A stretch of DNA of 39,983 nt from Rubrivivax sp. (lineage in GTDB: Bacteria > Pseudomonadota > Gammaproteobacteria > Burkholderiales > Burkholderiaceae_C): assembly GCA_024641945.1 (NCBI GenBank), contig JAHECD010000033.1:1-39983 (forward strand), written 5' to 3'. The notes beneath the pieces were generated by a model, which worked only from the letters and a program-made list of their open reading frames with translations, searched no databases and was not told the DNA's origin. Below, piece by piece: positions 35,201-39,983 of this stretch. Position numbers and translations under genes: made by a program. The number at the start of each line of letters is the position of its first letter. The first letter of the stretch is position 1.

Positions 35201-38200
35201 ATGTCGTTGGGTGATCGGTTTGAATTGAATCAGGTGCTGGCCGTGTGGGCGCGCCATTGCGGTCTCGTCTTGATCGCGGGCACGGCACTGCTGAGCGCAT
35301 GCGGCGGTGGGCACGACGCAGGGATGGACGCTGCCTCCACTGCCTCCACTGCCGCCACTGCGGCCGCGTCCGACGAGGTGGCGGTTGCCGATGCGCCCGT
35401 CGAAATGCCGGTGGATCTGTCAGGCGCGGACATCGCCTTTGCACCGAAGAATCAGCCGGTAGCTGGTGACGATGCGCTGGCCGAGGCGACGAACGCCGCG
35501 GCTGCAGAATCGACCGCGTTCGCGACCGAGCGTGAGCACGCGATGGCTGTCGCGACAACGGCCGTTGCAGGGCCGGCGCCAGCAACGGCCGGCGCCATTG
35601 GCAAATTTGCGATCCGCCACACCTTCCCGGGCATTGAGGTCGCATCCACGCCCATCAGCCTCGCGTACCTCAACTCGACGCCCGCCGGATCGGTGGGGCG
35701 AATCACGAATGTCGGTGGTCATCTGTCGGTCGGCGGAAAGCGGATCAGGCTGTACGGCATCAACATGCCCGTGGGCGCCTTCATGCCGAGCAACAGCCAC
35801 GCCAAGGTCATCGCAGCGCGCCTGGCCAAGGAAGGTTTCAATGCCGTTCGGATCCTCGGTTTCGACCGCCTGCTCGCGAAGCCGGATACGTACACGGTGT
35901 CGTATCTCCAGCAGGGCGTGCTCAACCGCAATCACACGCTGAATCCGCTGGCGATGGACAAGCTGGACTTCTTCGTCGACCAGCTCCAGCGCGCAGGCAT
36001 CTATGTGTCCTTTCCCCTGCATTCGAGCAGGACGTACCTGCAGGCCGCGGACTGCATCGACTATTGCGAAGGGCTCGACAACTACCTGCCGAGTCTGGTC
36101 CAGTCGCAAAAGGACTTTGCCGCAGCCTTCGTGAATCACGTGAATCCGTACACGGGCAAGGCGTATCGTGACGACCCCGGCGTGTTTGCGTTCGAGATCA
36201 ACAACGAGAACTCGCTTACCCACCGGTGGTCGGTCGGCGTGATCGACCGGTACGTGACCGAGGCAGCGTATGCGACCAAGTATGGCGCCCCGCTTCAGAA
36301 CCTCTGGCGCGCCTGGGTACAACGCAAGTACGGCAACGTCGCGGCCGCAGGCACGGCGTGGGGCCACGCTCTCGGCAACTGGACGGACGTGGCGGTGCCG
36401 CTGCGTTCACAGCGCGCCACGCTCCAGACCACGCGATACCGCGACTGGATGGATTTCATGGCCGAGACCGAGTCCGGCTACAAGCAGCAGATGTCGACCC
36501 ACCTCAGGTCGACGCTCAAGGTGACCTCGCTCGTCTACGGTACGCAGTCCAGCTACAACCAACCGTTCAGCCGTGATGGCATGGACATGGGCGACCTGCA
36601 TGTCTATTTCGGCGACATGGGGACCAAGACCGGACTGATCAACTCACCGCGCAACGGATTCCCGGTCTACGAGATACAGAACAAGTCCGCCGTGGATTTT
36701 GCGGACGTCAAGGATGCGGGCCTTTACGGCATCTTCGAAGACAAGATGCTCGGAAGGCCGAACATCATCACTGAATATGCCTACCGCGACGGCAACCAGC
36801 ACGCGGCCGAGGCAGAGCCGTTGATGGGCGCGTTTGCCGGTTTTCAGGATCTGGATGCGCTGTTCCTCTTCAACTATCACGGGATGAACCTGAACACCGT
36901 GGCCCAGACCTACCCCGGCTGGTACAACATGACCGTGAATGCGGTCACGCGCGTGGCGACGGCCCTCGCGTTCCGCCGCGGCGATGTCGATGCGGGCGAG
37001 CCGCAGGTATTGAAGAAGACGCGGCAATCGTTCCTGGAGACGATCGCCAAGACGAAGTCGACCCGCGTATCCAACTTTCACTTTGGCGGCAACGCGCGCG
37101 CGCCCTACACACGCAACGTCTACACGCAGGTGGTGGATTCCCCTGCCCAGGAGCAGATCGTCAAGGGTGGCGATGCAGTGAACGGCGCCTTCACGACGAC
37201 CACCGGCCAGATCTCCTGGCGCCCGCTGGACAGGATCACGGTTGACACACCGCGCTCGAAGATGGCCATCGGCCGCTTCACCAACGATGTGGTGCGCCTG
37301 GGTTCCGACGTGGTCGTCACGGTGGGACGGACGATGAACAACTATGCCGTCATGTCGCTGGCGTCGTTGAACGACAGCGAGGTGCTGCCATCGCGCCGGA
37401 TGTTGTTCTCGATTGCCGGGCACTTCACGGTGCAGGGTGAATATCCGCGCAAGCCCGGTGACCGGCGCTTCTCCTGGGGCAACGACGTGCCCCGCATCGA
37501 AGCCGTGCCGGCAACGGTTCGAATCACGACGAGTGCCAATCTGGTCGTGACCGCGCTCGATGCCACGGGTGCCCGCAAGGCCAAGGTGCCGGTCACGCGC
37601 ATCGGCTCGCAACTCGAGTTCGTCACGGGCCCGGCCTATGACACGGGCTGGTACCTGATCGAAGACGCGTCCGGCGCCGGTGCTGCAACTGCGGTGACGG
37701 CCATCGCGCCTGTCACGACCACCGCGCCGAGCGCGACGACGACGGCACCGGTGGTCGTCGCGTCTGCCAATGTCGCGCCTACGGTGGCGCTGTCGGCGCC
37801 GGCCTCGGCAACGCTGGGAGTGCCCGTCAATCTGGTCGCAGCCGCGAGCGATGCGGATGGTCTTGTCGCGCGGGTTGAATTCTTCGACGGTACAACCTTG
37901 ATCGGCAGCGACACCACCAGTCCGTACAGCGTGAGCTGGACCGCGGCATCGACGGGACCACACGGCATCACGGTGCGTGCGATCGACAACGCCGGTGCGA
38001 GCAAGACGTCGGCAGTGACCAGCGTGAATGTCGCTGCGGCACAAACCGCATCCGCCGCGGTCGCGAGCAAGAACGCAAACGGCCTCAAGGCGGAATATTT
38101 TGCGAATGCCAACCTCGCGGGGGCACCGACGTTGACGCGGGTCGAAGCGCCGACCTTTGAGTGGGGGACCGCTTCGCCAGCTGCCGGACTCCCTGCGGAC

Positions 38201-38506
38201 TATTGGTCGGTTCGCTGGACAGGATATGTCGTCATCCCCAAGACGGGCACCTATACGTTCCAGGTGATTGCGGACGACGGTGCTCGGGTTCGCATCAACG
38301 GCAGTCAGATGGCCAACGATTGGACGCACAGCGGCAATCTTGCCTACACGGCCAAGCCGGTCACCCTGGCGGCGGGCACCCGATTGCCCGTGACACTCGA
38401 GCATTACGACGGAACGGGTGGATCCACATTCAAGCTGCGCTGGAAGACGCCCGAGTCCGGTGCGTATTGGCCCGATGTACCGCTGGAGCAACTGGTCGCA
38501 AACTGA
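35201..38506 (+). CDS. Glycoside-hydrolase-like lipoprotein with Ig and PA14 domains
   Basis: This 1101-residue lipoprotein (lipobox LSAC, Cys34, then Gly) has an Ala-rich linker to about residue 130 and then a TIM-barrel-like glycosidase domain (about 165-590). FEINNENSL (Glu336) and PNIITEYAYR (Glu525) match the Asn-Glu acid/base at strand 4 and the nucleophile Glu at strand 7 of clan GH-A (GH5/GH39-like). A beta-rich region (about 625-825) follows, then one Ig-like module (about 858-945) and a terminal PA14 module (about 960-1101) like those of the giant oxidase at 17012. It probably cuts or remodels the exopolysaccharide at the cell surface; specificity unknown. ATG 35201 is preferred over the adjacent GTG 35198. 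Confidence 0.8.
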   Translation: MSLGDRFELNQVLAVWARHCGLVLIAGTALLSACGGGHDAGMDAASTASTAATAAASDEVAVADAPVEMPVDLSGADIAFAPKNQPVAGDDALAEATNAAAAESTAFATEREHAMAVATTAVAGPAPATAGAIGKFAIRHTFPGIEVASTPISLAYLNSTPAGSVGRITNVGGHLSVGGKRIRLYGINMPVGAFMPSNSHAKVIAARLAKEGFNAVRILGFDRLLAKPDTYTVSYLQQGVLNRNHTLNPLAMDKLDFFVDQLQRAGIYVSFPLHSSRTYLQAADCIDYCEGLDNYLPSLVQSQKDFAAAFVNHVNPYTGKAYRDDPGVFAFEINNENSLTHRWSVGVIDRYVTEAAYATKYGAPLQNLWRAWVQRKYGNVAAAGTAWGHALGNWTDVAVPLRSQRATLQTTRYRDWMDFMAETESGYKQQMSTHLRSTLKVTSLVYGTQSSYNQPFSRDGMDMGDLHVYFGDMGTKTGLINSPRNGFPVYEIQNKSAVDFADVKDAGLYGIFEDKMLGRPNIITEYAYRDGNQHAAEAEPLMGAFAGFQDLDALFLFNYHGMNLNTVAQTYPGWYNMTVNAVTRVATALAFRRGDVDAGEPQVLKKTRQSFLETIAKTKSTRVSNFHFGGNARAPYTRNVYTQVVDSPAQEQIVKGGDAVNGAFTTTTGQISWRPLDRITVDTPRSKMAIGRFTNDVVRLGSDVVVTVGRTMNNYAVMSLASLNDSEVLPSRRMLFSIAGHFTVQGEYPRKPGDRRFSWGNDVPRIEAVPATVRITTSANLVVTALDATGARKAKVPVTRIGSQLEFVTGPAYDTGWYLIEDASGAGAATAVTAIAPVTTTAPSATTTAPVVVASANVAPTVALSAPASATLGVPVNLVAAASDADGLVARVEFFDGTTLIGSDTTSPYSVSWTAASTGPHGITVRAIDNAGASKTSAVTSVNVAAAQTASAAVASKNANGLKAEYFANANLAGAPTLTRVEAPTFEWGTASPAAGLPADYWSVRWTGYVVIPKTGTYTFQVIADDGARVRINGSQMANDWTHSGNLAYTAKPVTLAAGTRLPVTLEHYDGTGGSTFKLRWKTPESGAYWPDVPLEQLVAN

Positions 38507-38824
38507 CGCGATTCGATGCAGGCGGGTGTAGCGGCTCCAGAACGGCGCTGCTGTCGGGCGGGACACCCGTCTCTTTTCAAGCGACGATGCGCCGCGCCAG
38601 TTCGCAAGTCGATGCCGCGCTGGAAGGCGATGGGCACGTGTGAGCGGTACCGTCGTGGACGGTGTGGCGAAATTCTGGCGCACCGCGCACCGCGAACCGC
38701 AAAGTAGCGTGAGCCCATCGTGCTGCGACTCGAGCCGTCGAGCTCGTTGACCGGCGGCGCGCAGAGCGACGCCCAGCAAGCTGGCGATGCATCTTGCGTC
38801 AGGCGCCATTTGCGCACTGGCCAC
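38507..38824. other. Intergenic stretch without a recognised gene
   Basis: About 320 bases between the GH-like gene and the transposase remnant. Frames crossing it show no recognisable family or consistent ribosome binding site. A short CGGG-ACA-CCCG stem followed by TCTCTTTT (about 38552-38578) is too weak to call a terminator. Confidence 0.5.
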
Positions 38825-39983
38825 GACATGGGCCACGCACTTCTGGCTGGCGATTTTGCGCAGTGGTCAGCGAATCTGGAATGCGGCGTCGCACCCCGCG
38901 CTGCACGCGGAGCCTCACCGCTATTACGGCCGAGCCCGCCATGATTCACAGGTTTGTCGCGCTTGGCGAGACCGCCGACCGGTTCGACTGCTTGGCGTCT
39001 CTTCGGCCACCGAAGTTGGGTCTGGTCCACCGACTTGACCTTGCCGCGGTAGATGGCCATGACCAGCGCATTCCCTTCGTCCACGCCACGGGACTTCGGG
39101 TCGACGACTGCTGCTTTGGGGCGGGTACCGATGTCCTGCAGTTGCGTGCCTGGATGCTCGAATTGCTCGGCACAAGGGGTGGCCCGTCGGCAGGGTTGCC
39201 CAAGAAAGCGCGAGCCCGCACCATCGCGCCTTGATTGAGCGTGTCGGACAGGCAGTGCCCTACACCGAGTTCGCAGGGCTTCCTGGAGTTGCCCTCTTCC
39301 TGGACTTGGCCGATGCCGTCGGCCTCGGGAGTGTGTAGTGCCCAGAGCTTGTTCCTGGTCTCCGGCTAGCGGTTCTCCGTCGGAGGGCCACAGCCTTGTC
39401 TTGCAACATGGTGTCCACGCTGAGCATCTCGAACGCGATAGTTTTCACAGCGCCCATCGATACGTACGATTCGACGGCGGGCGGTGAACAACCTCTCGGC
39501 GACGGCGCTGCATAGCAAGCGGCAATAGCGGCCGGTCTTTCTGGCGTTGCAGGGCAAGCGCAGTTCTTCGTGCGCCATGCGACTGTAGACCGGCAAGACC
39601 ACGTTTTCGCTCCGACGGCCGCGGAATTCTTTGTGGCTCAGCGTGACGGCGCGTTTGAGGTAGGAGGGCGCGCAACCATCCGGCACAGCGGCAGATACGG
39701 TCGCCCGGAATGGCCAGGACGGCGACGACGCGCCGTGCCGTGGGGCTGAAGACACCGGTGTCCCGGACTGCACGAACCATTGCGGTCCCTTTGCGCCAGG
39801 ATCGTCGCCAATGCGGTGTGGATCTCGGCCCTGGGCCTGCGTTCGGCCAGTTCCCACTGCGGCTGGCGCATGTCGATCATCGGCTCCAACCAGGCACGGG
39901 AACAGTCGTCGGTGGCAATCGACTGCGCTCGAAAAGCGCCCAGGATCCGATGTCGATCGGGCGAACTCCCGAGTTGTGCGCCG
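38825..39983 (-). pseudogene. Decayed IS5-type transposase, truncated by the window edge
   Basis: Reading the minus strand from the right edge, transposase fragments appear in order but in shifting frames. They are an N-terminal helix (WLEPMIDMRQP, about 39900-39865), a SENVV...RLPCNARKTGRYCRLL stretch (about 39630-39510), a first catalytic-Asp segment MLSVDTMLQDKAVA (about 39430-39385), AMVRARAFLGNPADG (about 39225-39180), then TRPKAAVVDPKSRGVD (about 39130-39085) and QTQLRWPKRRQAVEPVGG (about 39030-38975), which carry the second Asp and the Glu of the DDE triad. A tail resembling the usual C-terminus ends near 38825. At least three frameshifts and a shortened middle mean it is not functional. 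Terminal inverted repeats were not identified. Confidence 0.75.

Noticed and set aside
36644..38836. 730-residue minus-strand open frame opposite the GH-like gene
   Set aside because: Arg/His-rich low-complexity translation with no motif; a shadow of the lipoprotein gene, although its first residues overlap the transposase tail.
1..39983. tRNA, rRNA or CRISPR genes
   Set aside because: No cloverleaf-like or rRNA-like segments and no regularly spaced short repeats were seen in the intergenic regions.

Overview
The window is GC-rich, densely coding bacterial DNA. The gene set (chain-length protein EpsF, kinase EpsG, exosortase B and EpsI in that order) is the Wzy-type exopolysaccharide arrangement known from beta-proteobacteria, so a Burkholderiales-like organism is likely. 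The species cannot be named from this sequence.

Region A (1-16929, all + strand) is one tightly packed exopolysaccharide operon entered in mid-gene. It encodes EpsF (C-terminal part), EpsG, exosortase B (XrtB), EpsI, a Wzx-type flippase, an alkaline-phosphatase-superfamily enzyme, a nucleotidyltransferase-like protein, three GT4, one GT2 and one WecG/TagA-type glycosyltransferase, a Wzy/ligase-type membrane protein, a hexapeptide acyltransferase, a P-loop kinase, a second nucleotidyltransferase-like protein and a polysaccharide deacetylase. Most junctions are ATGA or TGATG overlaps or gaps of a few bases. Two larger gaps are bridged by possible mini-ORFs that also end or begin in such overlaps.

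Region B (17012-29719) encodes secreted proteins. On the minus strand lies a giant lipoprotein of about 2050 residues. It joins a galactose-oxidase-type copper radical oxidase, with all five copper/radical residues present, to a PKD domain, a YVTN beta-propeller, a two-haem cytochrome c domain and a tail of three PA14 and three Ig-like modules. Divergent from it are a DUF1800 lipoprotein, a DUF1501 protein with a Tat-like signal, and a PQQ-type sugar dehydrogenase lipoprotein.

Region C (29809-31220) has a small hypothetical protein and a UPF0104/LPG-synthase-type membrane protein. Region D (31453-35025) is manC-fcl-gmd, which makes GDP-mannose and GDP-fucose and predicts a fucose-containing polymer. 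Region E (35201-38506) is a lipoprotein with a glycoside-hydrolase-like barrel plus the same Ig and PA14 modules as the giant oxidase; its ribosome binding site lies in a strong predicted hairpin. Region F (38825-39983) is a decayed IS5-type transposase on the minus strand, cut by the window edge.

Working model (inference): regions A and D build and export a fucose-containing polymer, the exosortase system handles surface proteins encoded elsewhere, and the proteins of regions B and E oxidise, trim or bind the polymer outside the cell. The copper oxidase-dihaem fusion is the most unusual item.
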